Shown in pieces: positions 22,946-34,742 of a DNA stretch of 64,000 nucleotides; within the stretch, counting starts at the first letter, position 1, and each line of letters begins with the position of its first letter. The notes beneath the pieces are model-generated. The model saw only the letters and a list, made by a program, of their open reading frames with translations. It did not search any database and was not told where the DNA came from. Both the position numbers and the translations under genes were made by a program. The DNA is from Alligator mississippiensis (taxonomy: Eukaryota > Chordata > Crocodylia > Alligatoridae): assembly GCF_030867095.1 (NCBI RefSeq), contig NC_081827.1, positions 21,457,001-21,521,000 on the forward strand, in the 5' to 3' direction.

Positions 22946-25620
22946 TAGTTTCATAGTTGGTAGGGTCAGAAGAGACCTGAGCAGATCATCAAGTCCGCCC
23001 CCCTGCCATGGCAGGAAAAAGTACTGGGGTAAAACAACCCCAGCAAGGTGTTCGTTTAACCTTCTCTTAAAGACCCCCAGGGTAGGAGCCAGCACCACTT
23101 CACTTGGAAGTTGATTCCAGATCCTAGCCGCCCTAACTGTGAAGTAGCGCCTCCTGATGTCTAGTCTGAATCTACCCTCTGCCAGCTTGTGACCATTATT
23201 TCTTGTCACTCCTGGTAGTGCTTGGGGGAACAAGGACTCCCCCAATGCCTGCTGGTCCCCCTTGACTAGTTTGTAAATGACTATTAGATTCCCCCTCAGC
23301 CTTCTCTTGTGGAGGCTGAACAGGTTCAGGTCCCTTAGCCTCTCCTCGTAGGGCCTGTCCTGCTGCCCCCTGATCATGCATGTAGCCCTCCTCTGGACTC
23401 CCTCCATGCTGTCCACATCCCTCCTGAAGTGTGGCGCCCAGAGCTGGACGCAGTACTCCAACTGCGGCCTGACCAGTGCTGCATACAGGGGGAGGATCAT
23501 CTCCTTGGACCTGCTCGAGATGCATCTGTGGATGTATGACAAGGTGTGGTTGGCCTTCCTGACCATGTCCCCACACTGCCGGCCCATGTTCATTTTGGCA
23601 TCAATAATGATTCCAAGATCTTTTTCTGCCTCTGCACTGACGAGAAGGGAGTTCCCCAGCCTGTAGGTGTGCTGCTGGTTCTTCCTCCCCAGGTGCAGTA
23701 CCTTGCACTTGTCAGTTTTGAAATCCATCCTGTTCTCATCTGCCCACCCCTGTAACTTGTCTAGGTCCGATTGCAGCCTATTCCCCCCTTCTAGCATGCC
23801 CACATCCCCCCACATCTTAGTGTCGTTAGCAAATTTGAACAGGGTGTTTTTTACCCCTTCGTCCAAGTCACTGATGAAGATGTTAAACAGTGCGGGTCCG
23901 AGGACTGTGCCCTGGGGGACCCCACTGCCCACATCCCTCCAGGTCAAAAATGACCCATCCACCACCACTCTCTGGGTGCGGCCCTCCAGCCAATTAGCGA
24001 CCCATTTGACTGTGTAGGTGTCAACGCCACAGTCCCCTAGTTTTTTACTGAGAATGGGGTGAGAGACGATGTCGAAGGCCTTCCTAAAGTCCAGAGAGAC
24101 TACGTCCACTGCTACACCTGTGTCTAAGGATTTTGTGACCTGGTCATAGAAGGCGACCAGGTTGGTCTGACAGGACCTGCCTCTAATGAATCCATGTTGG
24201 TTGCCCCTAAGCATAACCTCCCCTGCTGGCCCCTCGTGGACATGCGCCAGGATAATTGTCTCAAAAAGCTTATCCAGGATCGAGGTAAGACTAACTGGCC
24301 TATAGTTTCCTGGGTCCTCCTTCCTCCCTTTTTTGTAAAATGGGAACCACATTGGACCTTTTCCAGTCATCTGGCACCACACCAGATCACCACGAATGCT
24401 CATAGAGCCATTCCAGGGGTCCTGCAATGACCTCTGCTAATTCCCTCAGCACTCTGGGGTGGAGGTTGTCAGGACCAGCTGATTTAAATACGTCCAGTCC
24501 CTCCAGAAGTTCCCTGACTAGATCCTCACTGACCCTAGGCCTGGGTGTGCCTCCTCTGGGGCCTGAGGGGGTCCCGGCAGGCAAGTTGATCCAGTCCCTG
24601 CTCAGGAAAATGGAGACAAAGAAGTTGTTAAATAAGTTAGCTTTGTCATCTGGTGTGATGACCAGATTTCCTAGCATGTCTTGCAGGGACCCCACGTTAC
24701 CCTCTTTTTATCCCCTATGTATTTAAAAAATGACTTCTTGTTGTCCTTGATCCAGGTAGCTAGTCCCAGTTCCATCTCTGCCTTGGCCTTCCTGACCACC
24801 CCCCTGCAGCCCTGAGCAACCAAGGTATAGTCCTCCCTGGTGATGGTCCCTCCCTTCCATTGGGTGTACACCTCCCTTTCAGCTAGGAGACGTTCCTGTA
24901 TGGTTTTGGTGAGCCATGGGGGCTTTTGTGCCCTCTTGCCCCCTTTGATCCTTGTTAGGATTACCTCCCTTTGGGCTTGAAGGATCGTCTCCTTAAGGAA
25001 CGACCACTCTTCTTGGACACCCGACTCCCCCCCCCCCCCCCGGGACCTCAGTACCTCCCCAACTATTCTCCTTACCTCATTGAAGTCTGCCCTCTTGAAG
25101 TCCAGGGCTGCTGCTTTGCTGCAGGCTTTTGCCAACTTGCCCTGGATGGTGAATTCCAGCAGGTGATGATAGCTGTCGCCCAGGTCATTGAGCACCTGCA
25201 GCCCCTTCACGAGGTTGTCACCTGTGGCCAGCACCAGGTCCAACAAGGCATCTCGCCTGGTGGGGCTATGCACCTCCTGGGTTAGATGGAGGTCCTGTAT
25301 TTCAGCTAGGAACCTGTGAGCAGTCAGACTTGGCTGACTGCTCTTCTCAGCAGATGTCTGGAAAGTTTAGGTCACCCACGATCACCATGTCTTTTGACCT
25401 AACTACCTCTGTGAGCTGACTTAAGAATTCCCGGTCTAGCTCTTCCCCTTGGTTGGGTGGTCTGTAGTAGACCCCCACCATTAAGTCCCTTTCCCCTTGA
25501 CTTCCTTGTATTCTAACCCATCTGACCTTGTGCTACTTGATGAGGATGTGTATGCCTCCTTGATGTAGAGCGCCACACCCCCACCTTTCCTCCCTGTCCT
25601 GTCCCTCCATACAGGCATTA
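22946..25620 (-). mobile_element. CR1 LINE, second subfamily, 5' truncated
   Basis: The 3' tail begins near 22946 (CATAGTTTCATAGTTGG on the plus strand). The minus strand encodes the last part of the endonuclease, the linker, RT and C-terminal domain. The protein differs from the 7196-11300 and 46887-49218 copies throughout, so it is another subfamily. The 5' end falls inside the endonuclease near 25620. Confidence 0.9.
22985..25620 (-). pseudogene. CR1 ORF2 with defective catalytic motifs
   Basis: Endonuclease remnants: GRKGGGVALYIKEAYTSSSS near 25580 and GDSYHHLLEF near 25160, where the other copies have the catalytic GDSDH. RT motifs: YKKGRKEDPGNYRPVSLTS, a motif A LDFRKAFDIVSHP, SGVPQGTVLGPALFN, and motif C KFANDTKMWG, where the first Asp of FADD is Asn. 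At least two frameshifts (near 24690 and 24420) split it. The last frame, 560 codons long, reads through the 3' UTR and 200 bp of flanking DNA to 22745, which is accidental. Confidence 0.9.
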
Positions 25621-26654
25621 AGGAGATCAGGTTAACCGTATCTCTGTTTAAGTTAGTGCACCTCCAGAGGTGAACTAATTTAGACTGGATGCACCATTTT
25701 TTGGCAAATTTAACCCCTCTGAACCCCTCTGCCCCGATATGACTGGGCATTTAGATTGCCTTAACTGGTTAGGTTGATCTAAATATAACACCTGTATGTT
25801 TACTGTCAGTATTTTATGCTCTTAAGTGGCAGAGATCCTACTGAAATCACTTTTGCCATTTGATTACACTAATTAAGTAACAAACTTACATGGCTTCCAC
25901 CAGCATGAAAGGACCTCTTCCTATGTATGTTTGGAAAAATGTGTTCATACAATTCACACAGAATACTGAGTTGAAATAAAATTAAAGACTTGTGCACAGA
26001 AACCAAGCTAAGCCTCTCTGTTCTCATGTACTGCACTGTGTATGCCCTGCTCTTTGTACACTCATAAAAGCTTAAATAAATAAAATTGAACTTAGATTTA
26101 ACTTTGGATATTCAATTTTATGGTTGTCACGTAGCTCAATTGTAAAATCATATTAAAATATGAAGTCTGACATAACCTTATTTATATAGTTTTACTAGGT
26201 TCCACAGTAATATGACAAGGAATGATAGAGAAAAAGGTCCTATGTTATCCATCACTAACTGTCTCTAGTCTGTCAGTATATAGTAGGTACTCTCCTGAAG
26301 GAATCAAGTTATTACTGACAGCATGACTACTTAGCAACTTCTAACATTTTTACTGCCATTAAAAACATAACACTAAGGTTCCCATTTTATTAGACATGTT
26401 GTTTGATTACAGCACCACTGGAGAGTTGCCCATACTTAGCTAATACTAGGCTGCCCATAATTTTGTGGACATTGTAGACAAGTTATGTTTTAACATCTCT
26501 TAATGCATCTAAGGGCATCTAACTATCTGAGATAACTGCTCAGGGCCAAAGTTGCCTTGAGTCCCTGAAAAACATTTAGCAGAAGAGACAGGTGGGCCCT
26601 CCTCCTGCTCATTGCTTCTTCCAATTTAATGTTAGAAGTGGTGATACAAAAGTA

Positions 26655-26890
26655 GGGACATTGGACATTTTTACATGTGCTCTGGGGGTTGAGGGAGTGG
26701 TGTTTTAATTAGAATAGCTCCAAAAGCCACTCTAAATAAAGCGCTGCAGAGTCTCATGTATTAGTGCCCCCGCTGTTCAACGAGCTTTAGCTCAAGTGCC
26801 CTCACTGTCATTTTGAAATGTGGGCATGCTGATACACGAGATGCAGGAGGTTGCTGGACCATGGCAACTACCATGCTCCAACAGACAAAA
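26655..26890. repeat. Interspersed repeat, copy 1 of 2
   Basis: Shares ordered words with 36940-37150: ACATGTGCTC near 26675, GAGCTTTAG near 26783, and CTGATACACGAGATG near 26831 followed by an AGGNTGCTGG segment. This looks like a DNA-transposon-type repeat; the termini were not determined. Confidence 0.5.
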
Positions 26891-29120
26891 TTGATCAAGT
26901 CTGCTCTGATGCAGCCATTCTTGTGTACAGGCAGGGTGGGTGCAGCATGGCTTGGCAGGGTGCTGCACGGTGCCTGGGAGCTAGGGCGACTGTGGCTGAG
27001 CAGTGCCACAGGAGACATGCGGAACTGCCCCAGCTCCCAGACGGATCAAGCAGGGAGCTGGGGAATCGAACCAGGGGCTGGGGCTCAGAAACTGGATCTG
27101 ATACTTCATTGGTCTGAGAAGAAAGTGAAACCACCTGAATGACTCTTAGAGACGTCTCAGAAGAGCTGCAGGAAAGGGAGTGTAGGAAAGTGAGTGGTAA
27201 AGATTCACTCCAGCATGACATGGTAGTAACTTCTGTAAATGGGTGTTTATATAGAGTTTGGAGTTAATTTATTTTTGTAGTCATTGATAAGACAGAGGAT
27301 GTAGTGATAGCAGTTTTAATTTATTTTGAAGACTACAGAAATCGGGAGATGGTCCCTCAGTTAGGGGAGTGAGAGAGAGACAAAGTGTGCAGGGTTTGTC
27401 TACTGCTCCACAATAACATTCATTATTTAGTTCTTCTAATTTACATATGCCTATGTTTATTGCTATTGTTATTATTACTGAACCCAGTGATCACTGCCAC
27501 CCTCATCTCCAACATGCTCAAAATAGTATCCACATCAATTGGAAAGATTTACAGATTTATCTACCTGCTGTATCCAATACCACATCCATAGATAATATTT
27601 GCCATCTCCATATGCTTCTTGCAAATCTGCTTCTGGCTTGTACTTCCTCCCAACATCCAATTAGCTCAATCTCTCTCATTTGTTTCTGCTCAAGACTATG
27701 GGAATTATATGTCTCAAGTGCATTCTGTGGCATATTTCTTCATAGCAGCGGATCCAGAAGTAAGAGGGGAAAAAATGAATAGAAAAGGAATATTGGGGTC
27801 ATAGCTTAATTAATGTACTCCACAGAAATTGAAATTCATGAGGTAAATGAATGAAATCAGGCCACAGAACAGAGGTTTCAAGGCACTAAGAACTATCTGT
27901 ACTTAAAACAGTGCAGAGCTGTATTAATTTTGCAGTGTATTTTATTCTGATCTGGAGATGTCTGAAAATAAAATAAAATTTTCAGCAAAAGGATGCCCTG
28001 TTTTGGCAAGGTCAAACACACACACACACACACTTTGTGGCAGGTATGTGTGGTCTGCAGTGCCACAAACTCTTCTCTGCACCACAAACTATATGTGTTA
28101 CATGTTAAACCATTTGCCACGCTGCTTATTAGTAGCTCTCCTGCATTCAATACTGAGATGATGGCTGGCAGCATAAGCAGTCCATTGCTCCACTGTGCAT
28201 GCAAGTGGTTTGGAATTAGGTAGTGAGAACTAGAAAATAAAACAACCCCTGGCTAATCATGGCTGCTAGTGGACAGAAGAGGAATAAGTATATCCCCCCT
28301 CCCTCCACAGCGTAAAAGCCAGCAGGGAAAGAAAAGTGTGGCTGATTCACAATTAATTCTCTGATTTACTTTTGCTGGTATACAGTGACATGTCCCCCAT
28401 TGTACTACACATATTATAGAGTTACAACCTAGTACTTCATATAAGCAATTAAAGTAGAATAATTCACTTTAAGAAAATTGGCAGAGGGTGGCAGGAAAAT
28501 AAATTCAGCTTTGTTATGTATAGAATACATTTCCTTACCAATGCTGATTTTATGACGCAAGTAAAATCTTACTCTATACATTTAGCCTTTATTCATGCCT
28601 GAATACTAGTGACACAGTAGCTGAAATTTTAGAAGTCTCCTCATTCCATCCCTAGCATCCAAAGCATGAAGCAGCTGAATTGTGTAATAGTCTGCTGCAC
28701 ATGATTTATCCAACTTGTAGCTGGTTGTTCTCTATTACAGTGATCATTACCTTTCTGTCCATACCTTTCTGTCCATACTTACTTTAATGTTATTGACAAA
28801 TGTAGCCAAAGAACATAAATATGCACCTATTAACTTCTAGGCTAAGGACAGGCAGCCAAAAGCCTGAGGATGAATTGTTTCGATCTTCACAGGTTAGTCT
28901 ATGCTGCACAGATAGAACCAATAAGTGAACAGACATTCACTTTTGACTCCAGAAATGCAATGCCTGCAGTGGGCTGGAGGGAGGGAAGGGGGCACTAGAG
29001 CATGCCTCCCTGCTTGGCTGGAGCAGACAGCTAGGGCCAAGGCTAGCCTGCCCACCCTGCAAAGTGCAAAGCATCCTGGGATGCTGAGGGTCTGAGTTAA
29101 CTTGAGTCTGGAGGGGATCT

Positions 29121-29305
29121 GGGACAGAAATTAAATAAACCGATTTAAACTAAATCAGTTAAGTCTGATAGTACATCCATCCAGGTTTATCTTAAAACAA
29201 TTTCAGCCATTTTGAAAGCAGTTTATGTGCACTGAACTTCTATTACGTTACAGATTTGAACTGGTTTCCGATCACTTATACCAGCTTACGTATAATTTCT
29301 GTCCC
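29121..29305. mobile_element. Miniature inverted-repeat element, TIR GGGACAGAAATTA
   Basis: 185 bp bounded by perfect 13-bp inverted repeats, GGGACAGAAATTA at 29121-29133 and TAATTTCTGTCCC at 29293-29305. The AT-rich core has no coding capacity. Target duplication is not clear. Confidence 0.65.
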
Positions 29306-30528
29306 TAGTCCTAGTAATAGAATCCACTGTTCTCCAACATTTATAGCATTAACATTTGCTATTTTTCCTGCAAGCACATTTCAATGGCTTTGATTTTTTT
29401 TTTTTAAGTAACTTTAATTTCCCAAGATTCCCATTCAGAAGTTGTGATAGAAAAAATTAAGTATGAATAAAGCATACAGTATCATGTTCAAAGCTCTCTG
29501 GAACTCTGACTATCCCCTAAGCTACTTTGCATCGCTAGTGGTGTGTTCTGCCATGCAAACTCTGCTGACGGTCTGGTAGCTGGGTTTAGGGAATAAAAAT
29601 GATACTTTATATGGTCTGTTCTGGGAACTTGAATTGCTATAAATACTTAACAAAAAGCAAAACTAATTAATTCTAAGAAGTAAGTTTAAGTAATAACTGC
29701 AAACAAATCAGAACTGCAAAACTGAGACTCAACAAAAATTGCTATTTTGAGCCTAACTCGGAAATATAAAGCTGAACTTGTAACAGAGAAAAAGGATTTA
29801 CAGAATATAATTGGGCTGTCTGGAAATGTTTGACTGAATGAACAAGATTTTTTTGATAAAACATCTCTTGCTGGATTTGGAGTTTTTTTGTCTTCACATA
29901 TTTGTTACATGTATAACGCTTTCCTCCAACCATTGGAACCCGATTTCTCTTTCCTGTTGCTGAGCTTTGTTAACAACCTCCTGAGCCAAATTCTGCCTTC
30001 TGTATTTATGTTTAGAAATTCCTCAATGAAACTATTCACAGGACAAAAACCTTATAATAGTGCTTCCTAGTGAGGGCAGAGTCCTGGGTTGTAGTTTCTT
30101 TTCTCAGGACAGTTTGTACATTTCACACTAGACAGTCTCAGGATAAAAGCAGAAATAACCCCGAGTGGAAAGATCATAACCTAACGTTCCCCACTCTTAA
30201 GGGACGGGTCACATCACTGAGCTAGTCATGGTTCCTCTTGCTTATTATCTCTTTTGGCTCCAAACTCTTGCATTCTTCTCTCCCCATTAATTCCCCTTCA
30301 AAAGGAGGGGTAAATGGAGTCCCAGAGCAGACCTAACATACGAGCAGGTGATGATCAATCAGGGCAGTCTCATGGAAAGTAAAGATATGGGTTTGAATCC
30401 CCTCAGGCTGAAGAGGCTCCCACTTCCTGGGTGGCTCCTTTAACCACTAATTTATTATGGAAAACACCAACATTACTACTACAAGCATCACTTCCTCCCA
30501 TCACACCTTAACCCTGGTGCACAAAGAG

Positions 30529-30548
30529 CCTGGGATCATGATCCCAGG
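30529..30548. repeat. Perfect 20-bp palindrome
   Basis: CCTGGGATCATGATCCCAGG is fully self-complementary. It sits at the left edge of a GC-rich repeat-like block. Confidence 0.9.
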
Positions 30549-31286
30549 TTTCCCTGCACTGGCTCAGGCAGCTGACAGCATTCTCCCCACCGCAAGCTCT
30601 GCAGCTGAGGAAGGTCACAGCAGGGGCAGGGCAGGGAACGCTGCCGCCACCGCAAGCCTTGTCAGCCACGAGGCTGGGAGCAGGTGGTGCACCCCTGTAG
30701 TACCAGTCCCTCAGTTGATGAGCACTTGGCCACATGTTTGATTAATTGTGTGATTAGAACAAGCTTCAAAGTTATTACACATTTTTTGTTCATTGCTTAT
30801 TTTAATCACACCATTAATTGTGTGAATGTGTCGCCAGGCCACAACTTAAGGAACGATTAACCGGTTAATCACACCTTAAGTGTATGTGATCTAATGCTAA
30901 TGGACTAGAAATATACTTCATTATGCTTCTGTGATACAAGCACATCGCCCTGCTTTTTTGGAAATACAGAACAAAATTATGAATCAAACATATGTACAAC
31001 CTTAACATTTTTATCACCTCCGTGTAGCAATGGGTTTTTGCTGGTTTTTTCTTCCCAGTAAATTAAACACATTTTATTGTTGTTAGTTCTGAAGGCCAGG
31101 GAATTTTTACTTGCTCCGTTTAGCTTCCCTTATCAACCTTCTTCAATTTATAACATCAAATTTATATGGACTGCTATATAATTTCTACTTTTGCCTTTTA
31201 AGTTTCTTAATTGTTACCTGCACTCCAGTACTGACTCAGGAAGGGCTTCAGTTAGTCAAAGATTAAGGAATTGTGGCATTTTTGCC

Positions 31287-31290
<4 letters not shown>

Positions 31291-31337
<47 letters not shown>
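31291..31337. repeat. (TA)n microsatellite
   Basis: An uninterrupted TA dinucleotide run of about 46 bp. Confidence 0.97.
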
Positions 31338-31341
<4 letters not shown>

Positions 31342-34300
31342 GAGTCTTAAGTTTCAATTGCATTTTTTTCTATAAAATATTCATCTCAATCTTGCTTGCG
31401 TTAGTTGTCTTTTAAGACTTCAGCTCAAATTGAAAATCTAAATCTGACAAGATCTTTTTAAGTAAAGCTTGAGCATATCTTCTAAGTAGAGATTTCAAGT
31501 TCCTGCAGGAGAAGAAATGAAAAGAGAGAAGTTGGCCAAGTTAAAATTCAGATGACACCACCAAAAGAATTTGTATCTGAGGTAAAGCCTTTTTCTGCTC
31601 TCTTAGTAGAGGTACATTAAGAACGTGCATCTGAACTCTGTAAGTAACAATGTTTGTGTGTTCAGTATAGCAATACTTAAAAACTTATATTAATATTGCA
31701 CTTAAAACTAATAGAGTTTTATTGAAATAATTAATTGGTGAAGAGAAAGAACTGGTGAAGAGAAAGGATAAAATGTCTGGCCTGAGGGTTGAAGGTCCAA
31801 TATTCTACTTCTGGTTCTTCCAGTCACTCATTTTGTCACCTTGGATAAGTTTCCTCACTTCCATGGGTCAATTATCCCCCTCTGAAAGCTAGAAAGAATA
31901 ATTGCTTTCTTCAAAATAAGAATTGATGTCTACAGACAAATATTGACAAAAGTTAGAGGCTTCTGTTGTGACACTCACCCTTTCATACATTTCACTGAAT
32001 GATCAAAAGAGTGATTAAAAATGGGTTCCTCCAAGCCAAAAGAAAGTTAATACAAACAAAAGAAATGATAATTGAAGTTTCAACAAAAAATGAACTTTTC
32101 ATTGGTGAAGAAAGTAGTTTGACAACCCACCACAATTCTGTTTTCTTAAAGGAGAACAAGTTAGGAAAACAAACAATTTCCATAAAAATTTCATTTACTC
32201 AAAAATCCTAGTCTGTCAAAATAGAGTTGAGAGACATTTTTCAAATCACCTCTAGTCATCAGTCATGTTTCCTTTCACCTTTCTTTCTTCTACAACTTCC
32301 TAATAATTGCCCTTATTTCCCCATTCCTGTACACTAAAATATAGGCCAAGCCCTTCACCTTGCCTCCTCTTCTCTGGAATAACTACTTCATCTCCCTCAC
32401 ATACCTAAATATATATCTGTCAAGATTTTCTCTGTCTCCTATCATCTTATTCATATTTCCCTTTTTATGAGGCTCCCTCTACACATTAACGGTATTGTGC
32501 AATTAACTAGTAGCTACCACACAATAAAAATATCCAACCAAAGTTAGCCTTAAAAAAAGTGTATTACCTTTATATCTGTATAGATTTGGCCACAGATTTC
32601 ATTGAAGAAACAGTTAAATCAGTGCTTCTGTTCAGGAGTTTATGAACCCTTCAATAGTCCGTGGAGTTACAGACAGTGATAGCAGATGCCAGAATATGCA
32701 TGCAGGCACATAACACTCAGGGCTGCCTGAAGGCTTGGTGAAAAAGCAAGATGCAGCAAGATACATTCTTTCAATATTGGACAATAACTAGTTAGATTAT
32801 CAAAAATTATATTCTCTCTGGGCACAGACAGAAATGACATTTGTTGTGAGATTGGCTCCTTGAAAGTGATTTAAAGCCATGCCCAAACAGAAGAGCATGG
32901 CTGCAGAACCCTCTGATCATGTGACAACTTAACCCTCATTGTATGAGGGTTCAAATGAAGATGCTCCTAAGTGGAGTGACTTCATTAATTTCTGTCTGGT
33001 TTGGCTGCAACAGCAGCCTAGCTGAGCTGCTGTCTCTGGACGGGAGGAGGTGGTCCCTTCTGGGGTTTTCGCAGCCCTGCTAGAATGAGGGGGGTGGGGG
33101 TATGGATTGAAGCCTCTCACCTTGGGGAATGGGGTGCTCCAATCTTCCTGCCTTTAGTCACCACTCCAGACGGGCTAAGAAAACCACAGAACAACAAGTC
33201 CCTTCCCTGACTTCTTCCACCTCTCATCCAGAGACAGCAACAGAGCTGTGGGAATGTGGGCAGACCCAGGGGAAGAGACCCAGGGGAAAAAGACACTGGG
33301 GAAGAACCAAGGGAAGACACAGCCTCTCTCCCTAAATCTGCCCCAAATAGGAGCCAATCCTCTACTCTCCCAATCCAACAGCTAACAACTGTTGGGTTGG
33401 CTGGATCGGTATAACTTAAGGAGATTTCTATGAATCACCATGAGTTTCACCCTCTAAAGCTTCTTTTTTCTTTCATGTGACCCTGTCCTCATGTCCCTTA
33501 ACAGCACAAACCATCCTGGACTTCTGCCCTAATACAAGATGATATAACAGTAAACTAGGGAGAACAACAAACAAGCATAAATGGGCCATATCCTAAATTA
33601 CATCCTTAAAATAACTGCTTTTTCATCCTTTTTCTCAAATGCTTAATCTACCAGTTACACAGGTTCAAAATCAATTTTTACCTATGATTTGATATACTGG
33701 AGAATGTGATGCAAGAATTCCTAAAGATACAGGACTTAAACTTGTTCTTCTTTAGGTGTATTGCTTGCAAGGTAAAAATCTGTCAAAACTTTTAAGACAC
33801 ACGCAGAGACTAGAATGGGATGAAAACCTTAAGATGCAAAGTATACTCCTTTTGCAAGTCAACTTGCATTTGGGAATCCCTTTTAAATGAACACCCTGTC
33901 AACAAGACCCTCCCTTCTTAACGTGCTGTTTTCATGCAAGTGAACCAAAGCAGCAGCTCTGAAACAACATTACTACTTCAAAACTTCAGCAGAAATACTG
34001 TTCTACTGAATTTCCATAATTATATTTCTAAGTTGAACATGACCAAAATTATTCAGTCTATCAAAATAGTAACTAGCTGCACTGGAAACAACTCTAAAGT
34101 TGTAGTGTCATGTCTATATGAGAAAGTGTGTTCAGCCTATCTGAAAAAATGGATATTTAGATTCAGAGTTACATTTCACCCACCACAACATAAACCCAGA
34201 AGAACTGAAGTTAGGAAATACGTTAATGTAAAGTAACATGCATTAAAATATATAGAGTATCATTCTTAGAAGATCCCCATGTACAACAATTAAACCCAAA

Positions 34301-34530
34301 AGAATCCTTCCTAAATTATGAAAATAAATATTTCATTTCACTTTGTTAAGTAAGGAACTTAACACCGTCCTGAATTATGACATGGGTAGTCTGCAGAGAG
34401 GTATGAGGGTGCGCATTATACAACTTTATTTTCCTGCTTTGGTGTCTCATAAGTCACAGCTGTGTCTTACATTAGGTAGATAAATATTTGGTTGAAGAAC
34501 AAAGCTCCTGTTTCCCAAACTAGAAAAAAG
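31338..34530. other. Intergenic, no gene seen
   Basis: AT-rich sequence with a moderately GC-rich patch at 33000-33380. Reading frames show no family features. No repeat family was identified. Confidence 0.45.
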
Positions 34531-34544
34531 ACAATTAGTGTCTG

Positions 34545-34742
34545 AAAGTTGTCTAACATCTGGAATGGGCTTCCAAGAGAGGTGGAGCTATCAGCTAACT
34601 TGGAGGTCTTCAAGAAGAGGCTTGATAGTCACCTGGCTGGCGTCATCTGACCTTGGTCCTCTTTCCTGCCGGGGGCAGGGGGTCGGACACGATGATCCAT
34701 TGTGATCCCTTCTGACTCTACAATCTATGAATCTATGAATCT
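34545..34742 (+). mobile_element. CR1 3' tail fragment
   Basis: Encodes the last residues of CR1 ORF2 (WNGLPREVEL-like, then EVFKKRLDSHLAGVI and a stop near 34648), followed by the CR1 3' UTR ending AATCTATGAATCTATGAAT. About 200 bp remain. Confidence 0.88.

Larger units (their letters stand above)
25621..31290. other. Intergenic, mostly AT-rich
   Basis: No gene was seen. A short (CA)n lies at 28016-28032. 26650-26890 shares a diverged repeat with 36940-37150. 30530-30740 is a GC-rich block with AT-rich arms, again transposon-like. A tRNA-like B-box (GGGTTTGAATCCC, plus strand, near 30390) may mark a decayed SINE. Confidence 0.45.

Noticed and set aside
30335..30410. tRNA-like GGGTTTGAATCCC motif (plus strand)
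   Set aside because: The T-arm-like piece has no matching acceptor or anticodon arm.
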